Source: an uncultured Caulobacteraceae bacterium (GTDB taxonomy: Bacteria > Pseudomonadota > Alphaproteobacteria > Caulobacterales > Caulobacteraceae). From it: DNA of 9,715 nt. Location: contig CAISGS010000592.1 of NCBI GenBank assembly GCA_903884915.1, forward strand, positions 1 to 9,715, in the 5' to 3' direction. The notes below the pieces were generated by a model. It did no database searches and was not told the origin of the DNA. It worked only from the letters and a program-made list of their open reading frames with translations. A program made the translations under genes and the position numbers. Below are positions 1-6,215 of the stretch, in pieces (within the stretch, counting starts at the first letter, position 1; every line of letters begins with the position of its first letter).

Positions 1-525
1 CTCGACGACGCCCATCTGACCGATTTGGTCCAAGCGCGTCGACCCGATGAGGGAGTTGGCACCGGATACGACCCCGCTGACGCCACGGCTGCCGTCACCC
101 CAGGTCACCGCACCTGCCGCGTTGGCCGCTCCATTGTTCCAGACTGAAGAGGAAACAACATAGTTGCCGTTAGAAAGGGGATATATTCCCGACGATCCAA
201 TAAGATCGCCAGCCGAAAACCCGACCAATGAATTGACAGCAGACACCCGTCCCGAGACATCAAGGTTTTTATCGCCCCACGTCAGGGCGCCAGCGTCCGA
301 AAATGATCCATTGTCCCACTGTGTGCTTGAAACAACAAAATTGCCGTTATTCAGCGCAATAATCCCGTCAGCCCCAATGCTATCACCAGCCGTCCCGCCA
401 TAGAGCGTGCTGATCAGCGCCCCGGATTTGACGTTATAGAGATAGACCGCTCCGGCATTTGTGGCCCCAAAGTCGTCACCGGTGGATGAGACCACCACAT
501 TGCCGTTACCCAGATCGACCACATA
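1..525 (-). repeat. Tandem 59-residue 'GAVTWGDG' protein repeats in TpsA tail
   Basis: In the TpsA frame three consecutive units are seen: 525-364 (54 residues, divergent), 363-187 (59 residues) and 186-10 (59 residues). A fourth unit starts at the edge. The second and third units align without gaps and share 32 of 59 residues by hand count. Conserved points are NGN-[FY]-VVSS near the start, W at position 16, AGA-[LV]-TWGD at 24-31, VSG-x-VS at 36-41, NSL-[VI]-G at 44-48 and D-x-IG at 53-56. The first unit keeps NGN-VVVSS, the D-x-IG end and GAVYLYN in place of GAVTWGD. This matches a repeat seen in other alphaproteobacterial haemagglutinin-like proteins (I believe Pfam DUF5650, from memory) and is reminiscent of beta-propeller blades. 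DNA identity between units is clearly lower than protein identity, so this is an old duplication. Confidence 0.8.
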
Positions 526-2415
526 GCCCCCAAACAGGTTTCCCGCATTCGGGTGGGGATCGATCAATTGGTAATAGGGGAACCTTGCACTGGCATCGTC
601 GATGGTCAGGTTGCGCGGATCGAGCAACAGCCGCCCCGCTGCGCCCTTGAGGGCTGAGGCATCGGCAAAGCCGCCATAGACCACATCCCCCTTGGACGAG
701 AGTTCGATCAGGCCGCCATTGCCGCCCATACGTCCGCCCTTGGCCAGAACGCTGCCCCAAGCGCGGGTCCGGCTGTTGGACCAGACATCGATCCTGCCGC
801 CATGTCCGGCAATCAACGATGAGGCCTCAAGCCGCGTATCGGGTGACAGTTCCACGGTTCGGGCGCTGATGACGGGCGAACCGGCGCTATCGAGACTGTG
901 ACCGATCCGGATCGTGCCGCCGTTAGAGACCCCCTCAGCATTGAGCTTGGCGGCAACCAGATTAATGTCGCCCCCGAGGACCGAAATATCACCCCCCTGC
1001 CCCCAAAGGCCGGTGGCGAACAGCCTGCCTGACGAGAACAGGGACTGGCCCTCATCAGTGCCTGACGAGAGAGCGACCTGTCCCCCCGCCTTGCCGCTGG
1101 CATCCATCACCGACGCCGTTGTTGCTATGAGGCGCGATTGGGCCGCGACGGCGATCTGCCCGCCAACGCCCTGATCGCCCCGAGCGCTGATCTGACCAAA
1201 ATGGGCCAAGCGGTCAGCCGATACCGAGATGGTCCCGCCATGATCCGCGCCATTGGCCTGCAACTCACCGCCGATGCTGCCGACCTCGCCGCTGGTCAGG
1301 GACAGCCGTCCGCCTTGCTTGCCCCCATTGGCGGTGATCTGCCCCGTTAGGCTCAAGGCCCCGTCGGTCTGGAGGGTCGCTGTTCCGCCCTCCACCTTGC
1401 CGTTCAGATTGATATTGCCGCCGATCTCGGCCGCGCTGGCCTTGAGGCTGAGGCTCCCACCCTGCCCTGTACCAGACAGATCTAGGTGGGCGCTCTGGTC
1501 AATCTGCACCTTGCCGTCGGTCTCGATGGTCAGGGACGAGGCCGTCAGGGTCACTGTGCCATCAGGGTTTTGAACCACCCCGCCCGCCCGGCGTTGATCG
1601 CTGATGCGCACGGCGTCATTGACCACCTCGCGCGCCGCCTTGGCGGACAGATAGACTGAGCCTCCCCGCGCATCGATGATGCCGCGATTGTCGACCAGCG
1701 CTTGGGACGTCCCGCCCGCCCCATCGGTCTGAGACTGGCTAACCGCCTCGCCCAACTGGAACCGGATCAGGTTGTCTCCGGCCATATCCAACGTGAAGGT
1801 CTGGGCCCCGCCGATCAGCACTGTGCCCAGATGGGCCTGAATGGTCCCGCTGTTGGAGACGTGAGGCGCGACAAAGGCTGCCAGACCCGCATCCTTGATC
1901 GTGAGGGTACCTTCATTGACGATCTGGGCATCGGCCCTGCCCTTGGTTTCAAAACTATAGCGGCTGTTCATGAAGTTCTGGTTGGTGATGTCCGCCGTCG
2001 AGACGAGGAGGCCCGCCACATCGACCTTGGCCTCCTTGCCAAAGACCATGCCATTGGGATTGACGAAGAACAGCTGGCCATTGGCCTCAAGCCGTCCGAG
2101 GATCGAGGAGGCCTCTGAGCCGGTAACCCGGTTCAGGGCGATGGCGCTGGCCGAGGGTTGAATGAACTGACCCATGCCATCCTTGGCCACGCCAAAGGAC
2201 CGCCAGTCGATGATCATCTTCTGAGAGGTCTGATTGACGGTCAGAGACGATGTACCCTGCCCGGTGATGGTTCCTGATCCGGCCACGACCGTGCCGCCAG
2301 AAGCGCTCGCAACCGCCTGGGCTCGCGCCTGCGCCGTCGTGAACGTCAAGAGCGCTGTGCCGCACAGGAGCAGATCGCGCCATTGAGCAGCAGGTCGATT
2401 GGATGATCGTGGCAT
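1..2415 (-). CDS. TpsA filamentous-haemagglutinin-like exoprotein, 3' end outside window
   Basis: Large secreted adhesin-type protein, the predicted substrate of the TpsB transporter encoded just upstream. The frame stays open for 805 codons from ATG 2415 to the window edge. Residues 1-34 form a signal peptide (hydrophobic LLLCGTALLTF, then an AQARAQA cleavage region). Residues about 36-270 are the TPS secretion domain (haemagglutination activity domain): QKMIIDWRSFGV near 65-76 and the diagnostic NPNGM at 119-123. Residues about 270-595 are Gly/Asn-rich strands with recurring GG and G-[QGN]-[IL] turns, as expected for a right-handed beta-helix. A LLLDPRNLTI segment near 596-605 is typical of this family and precedes a repeat tail. 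ATG 2415 is preferred because a GGAG lies 7 nt upstream and the signal peptide follows directly. Cargo specificity (adhesion, contact inhibition, other) cannot be told because the C-terminus is missing. Confidence 0.9.
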   Translation of the reverse strand, partial: MPRSSNRPAAQWRDLLLCGTALLTFTTAQARAQAVASASGGTVVAGSGTITGQGTSSLTVNQTSQKMIIDWRSFGVAKDGMGQFIQPSASAIALNRVTGSEASSILGRLEANGQLFFVNPNGMVFGKEAKVDVAGLLVSTADITNQNFMNSRYSFETKGRADAQIVNEGTLTIKDAGLAAFVAPHVSNSGTIQAHLGTVLIGGAQTFTLDMAGDNLIRFQLGEAVSQSQTDGAGGTSQALVDNRGIIDARGGSVYLSAKAAREVVNDAVRISDQRRAGGVVQNPDGTVTLTASSLTIETDGKVQIDQSAHLDLSGTGQGGSLSLKASAAEIGGNINLNGKVEGGTATLQTDGALSLTGQITANGGKQGGRLSLTSGEVGSIGGELQANGADHGGTISVSADRLAHFGQISARGDQGVGGQIAVAAQSRLIATTASVMDASGKAGGQVALSSGTDEGQSLFSSGRLFATGLWGQGGDISVLGGDINLVAAKLNAEGVSNGGTIRIGHSLDSAGSPVISARTVELSPDTRLEASSLIAGHGGRIDVWSNSRTRAWGSVLAKGGRMGGNGGLIELSSKGDVVYGGFADASALKGAAGRLLLDPRNLTIDDASARFPYYQLIDPHPNAGNLFGGYVVDLGNGNVVVSSTGDDFGATNAGAVYLYNVKSGALISTLYGGTAGDSIGADGIIALNNGNFVVSSTQWDNGSFSDAGALTWGDKNLDVSGRVSAVNSLVGFSAGDLIGSSGIYPLSNGNYVVSSSVWNNGAANAAGAVTWGDGSRGVSGVVSGANSLIGSTRLDQIGQMGVVE

Positions 2416-2429
2416 GAGGGATCTCCGTC
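2416..2429 (-). promoter_or_regulatory. TpsB-TpsA junction with ribosome binding site
   Basis: Only 14 nt separate the TpsB stop (TGA, 2432-2430) from the TpsA ATG (2415). A GGAG at 2426-2423 sits 7 nt before that ATG. The spacing supports one transcript with transporter first and substrate second, and it fixes the TpsA start. Confidence 0.7.
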
Positions 2430-4118
2430 TCAATGTTTGAAACCAAGGGTGAAGAACCAGCGCCCGTCTCTGGGCATTGAGGGGGCTGGGTTTTCCTGAG
2501 GGCGGGCATATTGGACATCAAGGCTTAGGCCAGCAGGAGCCATTAGCCGCAGGCCTGCACCGGCCGATGTGGCGATGGCCTCGCGCACCTCACCAAATTC
2601 CAGAGGCCCGTTCTGACCGACACGCGCGCCGTCCGCGAAGAGATAGGGGGCGACGGTAAATCGCGAAATTTGGAAGGGCTTGGACAGTTCGACCGAGGCC
2701 TTGAGGCAGCTATCGCCGCCCAAAAGGCCCGTCTCAAAGCCGCGCCCATAGACCTGCCCGCCAAAGGAACATTCGGCGCTGGCCCAAAGGCTGTGGCCGC
2801 GCGTGACCACCTGCCCAGCGAGATCAAGGGTCAGGTCCATGCCCATCACAGGTTGAAGCCGATAGAGGCGCGCGGTGACATAGGAGGCCTCAGCAGAACC
2901 ATAGGAGCGACTGCGAAGCGGATTGTCGCTGTCGGTCGCCTCAAGCCCGGTCAGGCCCTTGACGTAAGACAGTTCGAGCAGCGAGCTGGCACCCGAGCGG
3001 TCCGCCCAGTCATAGCTCAGCCCCGCCTCGGCCGTGCGCACCCGATCCTTGATTAGCGTCGCGCCGAACAGGTCGCTGGAACTGTCGAGCGCTGCGAGAT
3101 CGAGATTGAGATAGAGGCTCTTGGCCCGCGTGCGGTAGAGCGGCACCACGGCACCCAAGGTCGCGGTTCGCTCCAGCCCCTTAAACTCCAGCGCCTTCAA
3201 GAACCCGCTCGCGGCCTTGGTCTTGGCTTGGGACAGGGTGAGATGGGCCCGCGACAGGCTGCTGCCAATCGGCGCGCTATAGCCAATGGCACGGTAGTCA
3301 TAGGCCCCGTCGACCCGGCTGCGCCGATAGGACAGGTCCAAGCGGTCACCGAGCAGGGCCAAGGAATTGGCAGACACCGGCAGGGTGGCTTGTTTAGACC
3401 CGAACTCGCGCCGCAACCGATCATCCGAAGAGACCGCAAGCTCAAGCGCTTGGCGATCAATGACCACCAACAGGTCGGCGGAGCCCTCTACCGTCTTTGA
3501 GGGGCGGATAATAACCGACGCAGAAAAACCGCTGAGATCATCAATCCCGAGGATGGAGCGCTCGAGGTCATAGGTTCGAACCGGTCCCGCCTGCACGACG
3601 CTGCGCAACCGCTTGCGGACCGCAGACGCAATGCGAGTGGCCCGTGAAACCGAAAGCTTTTGTCTAAATTCAACAACGACCTGGTCAATGACCCCCTCAA
3701 TGACCCTGATGTGCACCACACCATCAATCACGGTTTGCTCCGGTACGATCGCGACGGTCAGGGCATATCCGCGGGCGGCATAGAGCGCCGAAATCCTGTC
3801 CGCCAAGCCCATGAGCTCGGACAGCATTACGGCTCGGCCAGTCAGCGGCTGGGTGAGGGTCGACTGCTCCTCAGGACTCAGCGCCTTTGAACCGTCAATC
3901 TGGATCTGTTCGATGAGAAAGGATGGATCATTTGCCGGGGACGCCGCACTGGGCCGCTCGATCTTGAAAGGGGCTCGAATACGGCTTCTCGGCAGATCAG
4001 GCTTTGTCGCGTCCTGACCTATAGCCTGGGACGAGGGCAGCAATATCGATTGTCCATAGGCGCGAGCGTCTAGCCCAAGGGTCAATAGGCCGATGATGCT
4101 CCAGATGACTAACCGCAT
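2430..4118 (-). CDS. TpsB two-partner secretion transporter (ShlB/FhaC/HecB family)
   Basis: Outer-membrane barrel that recognises the TPS domain of its partner in the periplasm and threads it to the cell surface. From ATG 4118 the protein has 562 aa, normal for the family. Residues 1-22 are a signal peptide (MRLVIWSIIGLLTLGL, then DARAYG). Residues about 68-142 form the first POTRA domain (IQIDGSKALSPEE at its start, GYALTVAIVP and IRVIEG at its end). Residues about 143-220 are a second POTRA-like domain, and from about 225 to the end lies the barrel. GRGF at 458-461 corresponds to the [VI]RG[YF] motif of the L6 loop that enters the barrel lumen. The C-terminus FFTLGFKH is a beta-signal-like strand ending two residues after Phe. 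GTG codons at 4142, 4139, 4133 and 4121 are possible alternative starts. ATG 4118 is chosen because it gives a standard signal peptide with Arg at position 2, although no clear Shine-Dalgarno precedes any of them. Confidence 0.9.
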   Translation of the reverse strand: MRLVIWSIIGLLTLGLDARAYGQSILLPSSQAIGQDATKPDLPRSRIRAPFKIERPSAASPANDPSFLIEQIQIDGSKALSPEEQSTLTQPLTGRAVMLSELMGLADRISALYAARGYALTVAIVPEQTVIDGVVHIRVIEGVIDQVVVEFRQKLSVSRATRIASAVRKRLRSVVQAGPVRTYDLERSILGIDDLSGFSASVIIRPSKTVEGSADLLVVIDRQALELAVSSDDRLRREFGSKQATLPVSANSLALLGDRLDLSYRRSRVDGAYDYRAIGYSAPIGSSLSRAHLTLSQAKTKAASGFLKALEFKGLERTATLGAVVPLYRTRAKSLYLNLDLAALDSSSDLFGATLIKDRVRTAEAGLSYDWADRSGASSLLELSYVKGLTGLEATDSDNPLRSRSYGSAEASYVTARLYRLQPVMGMDLTLDLAGQVVTRGHSLWASAECSFGGQVYGRGFETGLLGGDSCLKASVELSKPFQISRFTVAPYLFADGARVGQNGPLEFGEVREAIATSAGAGLRLMAPAGLSLDVQYARPQENPAPSMPRDGRWFFTLGFKH

Positions 4119-4392
4119 CACTATTGAATTCACGAACACCACTCGAAGATGAATTACAATACGATTTAAAATAGTAAAACATGAAAAGCTATTTAAGAAA
4201 GACGCAATTAAGTGGTTTTGATCGGCTCATGACAAAAATGTCGCTAAATCAATACTTACGACTACTGAAGCCCGTGGGATGACAAGGCGTGGGTGCTAAA
4301 ATCCGCACCCACTCAAGAGATTGGCCCTTGCCGGGCACCGCAAAAACAGCGTTTCATCTGGCCATTGCAAACCCTTGAGAAAGATCCCAACG
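4119..4392. promoter_or_regulatory. AT-rich divergent promoter region between tpsB and the small exported protein
   Basis: This is the only non-coding gap between divergent genes in the window. Its left half (about 4140-4260) is strikingly AT-rich compared with the flanking genes, as expected for promoters. On the minus strand a TACTAT element (around 4172-4177) could be a -10 for tpsB, but no good -35 lies at the right distance. On the plus strand TTGATC at 4218-4223 is a weak -35-like match without a convincing -10. A short dyad GACA-AAAA-TGTC lies at 4231-4242. The right half is GC-richer and contains a leader hairpin, listed separately. Exact promoters are not assigned. Confidence 0.45.
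4289..4312 (+). repeat. Perfect 8-bp inverted repeat in leader of small exported-protein gene
   Basis: Arms GTGGGTGC (4289-4296) and GCACCCAC (4305-4312) are exact reverse complements around an 8-nt AT-rich loop. It lies about 80 nt before ATG 4393. No T-tract follows on either strand, so it is not an obvious intrinsic terminator. It could be an mRNA leader hairpin or a protein-binding dyad. Confidence 0.5.
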
Positions 4393-4701
4393 ATGAAGAA
4401 GATGATCCTCGCGAGCTTGGCTGGTCTGTCGATCGCATTTGCCGCCGGCGCTGCTCTGGCAGACGATAAGCTAACGGTTGATGCGACCCCGATTGCTGAC
4501 CTGGCCGCTAAGCCTGAGACCAAGGCCATTTTGGACAAAGATCTTCCTGGCCTGACCGCTCACCCTGCCTTCGATCAGTTCAAAGCCATGACGCTCAAGG
4601 CGCTTCAGCCCATGAGTGGTGGTAACCTCACCGATGAGCAGCTGGCCGCTGTGCAGGCTGATCTGGATGCTTTGGCCAAGAAAGACACGACGTCTCGCTA
4701 A
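4393..4701 (+). CDS. Small exported periplasmic protein, function unknown
   Basis: 102 aa. Residues 1-23 are a clear Sec signal peptide: KK after the start, hydrophobic ILASLAGLSIAFAAGA, cleavage at ALA before DD. The mature part of about 79 residues has no Cys, lipobox or membrane segment and is rich in Ala, Leu, Lys and Asp. It follows the pattern LTVDATPIADLAAKPETKAI, LDKDLPGLTAHPAFDQ, MTLKALQPMSGG, LTDEQLAAVQADLDAL. From memory this resembles a small periplasmic family common in Caulobacterales and Sphingomonadales ('T-x-I-x-x-L-x-x-x-P-x-x-K-A-[IV]-L' then 'LPGL'), which also occurs as a tail on some hydrolases; its function is unknown to me. An in-frame ATG at 4321 would add 24 non-signal-like residues before MKKM, so 4393 is preferred; GAGAAAG about 9 nt upstream can serve as binding site. 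It appears monocistronic, with its own terminator. Confidence 0.8.
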   Translation: MKKMILASLAGLSIAFAAGAALADDKLTVDATPIADLAAKPETKAILDKDLPGLTAHPAFDQFKAMTLKALQPMSGGNLTDEQLAAVQADLDALAKKDTTSR

Positions 4702-4702
4702 A

Positions 4703-4727
4703 AACCGTCAGCGGTTGAACTGTTCAA
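4703..4727 (+). repeat. Two overlapping dyads just after the small gene
   Basis: AACCG (4703-4707) pairs with CGGTT (4712-4716) around a TCAG loop, starting 1 nt after the stop codon. It overlaps TTGAAC-T-GTTCAA (4715-4727), a perfect 13-nt palindrome with a single central base. The two cannot form fully at the same time. Without a T-tract neither is a classic terminator; they may add to 3'-end structure. Confidence 0.4.
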
Positions 4728-4741
4728 TCGCCATCTAACCG

Positions 4742-4783
4742 AGGCCCTCTTCACAGTGATCTGTGGCGGGGGCCTTTGATTTT
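4742..4783 (+). terminator. Rho-independent terminator of the small exported-protein gene
   Basis: Outer stem AGGCCC (4742-4747) pairs with GGGCCT (4770-4775). Inside it CACAG (4752-4756) pairs with CTGTG (4761-4765) around a TGAT loop. The T-rich run TTTGATTTT (4775-4783) follows directly. It lies about 40 nt after the stop codon and separates this gene from the downstream stressosome operon. Confidence 0.75.
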
Positions 4784-4816
4784 GGAAGGGGGGCAACGCC
4801 CCGCCCCTCGGGCTAC

Positions 4817-4832
4817 CAATCCGTTAGGATTG
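4817..4832 (+). promoter_or_regulatory. Perfect inverted repeat, candidate operator of the stressosome operon
   Basis: CAATCC (4817-4822) and GGATTG (4827-4832) are exact reverse complements separated by GTTA. The right arm overlaps the best -35-like hexamer of the promoter region (TTGATG, 4830-4835). This placement fits a repressor or activator site. A role as plain RNA hairpin is less likely because it seems to lie upstream of the transcription start. Confidence 0.45.
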
Positions 4833-4864
4833 ATGCGCAATAAGTAATATACACTATATATAAA
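4830..4864 (+). promoter_or_regulatory. Candidate promoter of the stressosome operon
   Basis: An AT-rich block stands out in GC-rich surroundings. TTGATG (4830-4835) can act as -35, and the TATATATAAA run (4855-4864) holds -10 candidates: TATATA at 4855-4860 gives a 19-bp spacer, ACTATA at 4853-4858 gives 17 bp. Transcription would start near 4866-4872, leaving a leader of about 20-30 nt before the ATG. No GGAAC-type extracytoplasmic sigma motif (EcfG-like) was seen here. Confidence 0.5.
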
Positions 4865-4892
4865 ACGCGCAGAATTTATGGGGCGGATGATC

Positions 4893-5783
4893 ATGGACCA
4901 AGTGACCCAGCAGGGCATTCTGAAGAAATTTGAGATCGAACAGGCGGATGTTGATCGCGTCAGAGCGGTTGGTCCGAGGTTGATGCTAGAGATCAACGAC
5001 CATCTCGCTGCATTTTACGAATGGATGGCGAACCACGACGAATATCAAATCTTCTTTGCCAACAGCCCCGACCGTTTGAACCGGGTTCAAGCCATGCAGG
5101 CCTCCTATTGGCGCACCTTCTTTGAAGCCAACCTGACCTCAGCCTGGTTTGAAGAACGTAAGCATGTCGGTGCGGTCCACGCCCATATTGACCTTCCCAA
5201 CGACATCTATTTCGCCGGTGTGTCCTTCTCCGCAAAATCGCTCATCGACCGGCTTAGGAAACTTGGCGAAACCGTCGAGAACATGGACGCTACGGTGGAT
5301 TCGATCACCAAGCTCATCTTCTTGGACTCCTTTGTCGTCATCGACGAGATTGCGCGCATCAACCGAGAAAAGATTGCGGCCGGCAGCAAGGCTCTGCTCG
5401 AGATGTCGACGCCTGTAACCCCGATCTGGGAAGGGATTCTTCTCCTGCCCCTTCTGGGTATCATCGATTCAGAGCGCACCCGCGACATCATGACCAAGAC
5501 CCTCACCAAGATTGGCGAGACGCGGGCCAAGGTCTTTGTACTCGATATTAGCGGCGTCAGTGCGATGGATACAGCGGTCGCCAACCAACTGATCAAGATC
5601 ACCAAGGCGACCCAGTTCATGGGCTGCGAAACCATCATTTCGGGGGTTTCTCCGACGATCGCCCAGACCCTTGTCGAGCTAGGCGTCAATATTGGCGACG
5701 TTCGGACGACCGCAACCCTGCGAGATTCATTCGAGCTGGCGCTGCGCGCTGCGGGTGTTGGGCTGCAAACCCTTGGGTCCTAA
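4893..5783 (+). CDS. rsbR: Globin-coupled RsbR stressosome sensor (protoglobin + STAS)
   Basis: Scaffold and sensor subunit of a stressosome, cytoplasmic. Numbering from ATG 4893 (296 aa). Residues about 10-150 form a protoglobin/globin-coupled sensor domain: FYEWMANHDE with Tyr42 at the place of the distal B10 tyrosine of HemAT-type globins, and RKHVGAVHAHIDLPNDIYFAG with His96 as the likely proximal haem ligand. A helical linker follows. Residues about 172-293 are a STAS domain that matches Bacillus RsbRA closely: STPVTPIWEGILLLPLLG, IDSERTRDIM, VLDISGVSAMDTAVANQL, IAQTLVELGV. Ser193 aligns with RsbRA Thr171 and Thr227 with Thr205, the two RsbT targets. ATG codons at 4878 and 4887 are alternative starts; 4893 is favoured because the GGGGCGGA stretch upstream lies at ribosome-binding distance. 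First gene of the operon; haem binding and the gas sensed (oxygen, NO, CO) are inference. Confidence 0.88.
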   Translation: MDQVTQQGILKKFEIEQADVDRVRAVGPRLMLEINDHLAAFYEWMANHDEYQIFFANSPDRLNRVQAMQASYWRTFFEANLTSAWFEERKHVGAVHAHIDLPNDIYFAGVSFSAKSLIDRLRKLGETVENMDATVDSITKLIFLDSFVVIDEIARINREKIAAGSKALLEMSTPVTPIWEGILLLPLLGIIDSERTRDIMTKTLTKIGETRAKVFVLDISGVSAMDTAVANQLIKITKATQFMGCETIISGVSPTIAQTLVELGVNIGDVRTTATLRDSFELALRAAGVGLQTLGS

Positions 5784-5826
5784 GCCTACCTCATCCCATC
5801 AAGATACCCAGAGAGACTAGGGTCAC

Positions 5827-6213
5827 ATGTCCGACCTCGATCTAAAGGCCAGCGCCTCCAGAAGCGTCACCTCAACGCGGATTAGCGACTGCTTGATCGT
5901 GACCGTGCCTGACGATCTGGGGGGCTCCCAGATGGAAGTCCTGCGTGATGCGACCCTGCAGGCCATTCACGGTGTTTCAACGCGCGCCGTGATCTTTGAA
6001 CTGAGCAGCCTAAGGTTCCTCGATAGCGAGGAATTTAGCGGCTTAAAGTCCATCGCTCACATGACTGAAAGGCTGGGTTCGACGTCAATCTTTGTCGGTT
6101 TGCACCCCGGCATCGTCGCCCATCTGGTCCAAGCCGATGCCGATTTGGGTGGCATCAAAGCCGAATTGGGTTTGAGCGAAGCCCTCCGCTCCCTGTCGGT
6201 TGGGCTGGCCTAG
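5827..6213 (+). CDS. rsbS: RsbS-like single STAS-domain stressosome core protein
   Basis: 128 aa with a STAS domain over about residues 17-125 and no sensory domain, as in RsbS. SRISDCLIVTVPDDL-type first strand, then VIFELSSLRFLDSEEFSGLKS. The last stretch aligns with [20 protein letters not shown] of Bacillus RsbS, placing Ser67 at the position of the phosphorylated Ser59. In Bacillus this residue is phosphorylated by RsbT and dephosphorylated by RsbX, and RsbS with RsbR paralogues builds the stressosome core that holds RsbT. The first 16 residues form a short extension beyond the Bacillus protein. It lies 43 nt after rsbR; AGGG at 5819-5822 is a usable binding site. An anti-sigma-factor antagonist of the SpoIIAA type is the alternative, but the gene order and the neighbouring RsbT and RsbX domains argue for RsbS. 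Confidence 0.85.
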   Translation: MSDLDLKASASRSVTSTRISDCLIVTVPDDLGGSQMEVLRDATLQAIHGVSTRAVIFELSSLRFLDSEEFSGLKSIAHMTERLGSTSIFVGLHPGIVAHLVQADADLGGIKAELGLSEALRSLSVGLA

Positions 6214-6215
6214 CC

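Noticed and set aside
1..525. CRISPR-like or DNA-level tandem repeat at the left edge
   Set aside because: The units are similar as protein but diverged as DNA, and they lie in an open coding frame without spacers.
1702..2118. Plus-strand frame of 138 aa within tpsA
   Set aside because: Antisense shadow of the conserved TPS secretion domain; the residues match no family I know.
2087..2521. Minus-strand frame of 144 aa bridging the end of tpsB and the start of tpsA
   Set aside because: It overlaps two well-supported genes in another frame on the same strand and has no domain or signal sequence.
4193..4211. TTAA-N11-TTAA as a CtrA-binding site
   Set aside because: The CtrA consensus needs a 7-nt spacer; 11 nt does not fit and the area is AT-rich anyway.
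4321..4392. N-terminal extension of the small exported protein from ATG 4321
   Set aside because: The added 24 residues put a polar segment before a textbook signal peptide starting MKKM at 4393, so the later start is more likely.
4784..4892. EcfG-type stress promoter (GGAAC and a spaced CGTT) before rsbR
   Set aside because: No GGAAC element was found; the TTGATG/TATATA arrangement is a better fit to a housekeeping promoter.
5207..5689. Antisense open frame (160 aa) opposite rsbR
   Set aside because: Shadow of the STAS region; the plus-strand frame aligns with RsbR through its whole length.
5827..6213. Anti-sigma-factor antagonist of SpoIIAA/RsbV type
   Set aside because: The DS motif alone would permit it, but the RsbR-RsbS-RsbT-RsbX order and absence of an RsbW or sigma gene favour RsbS.
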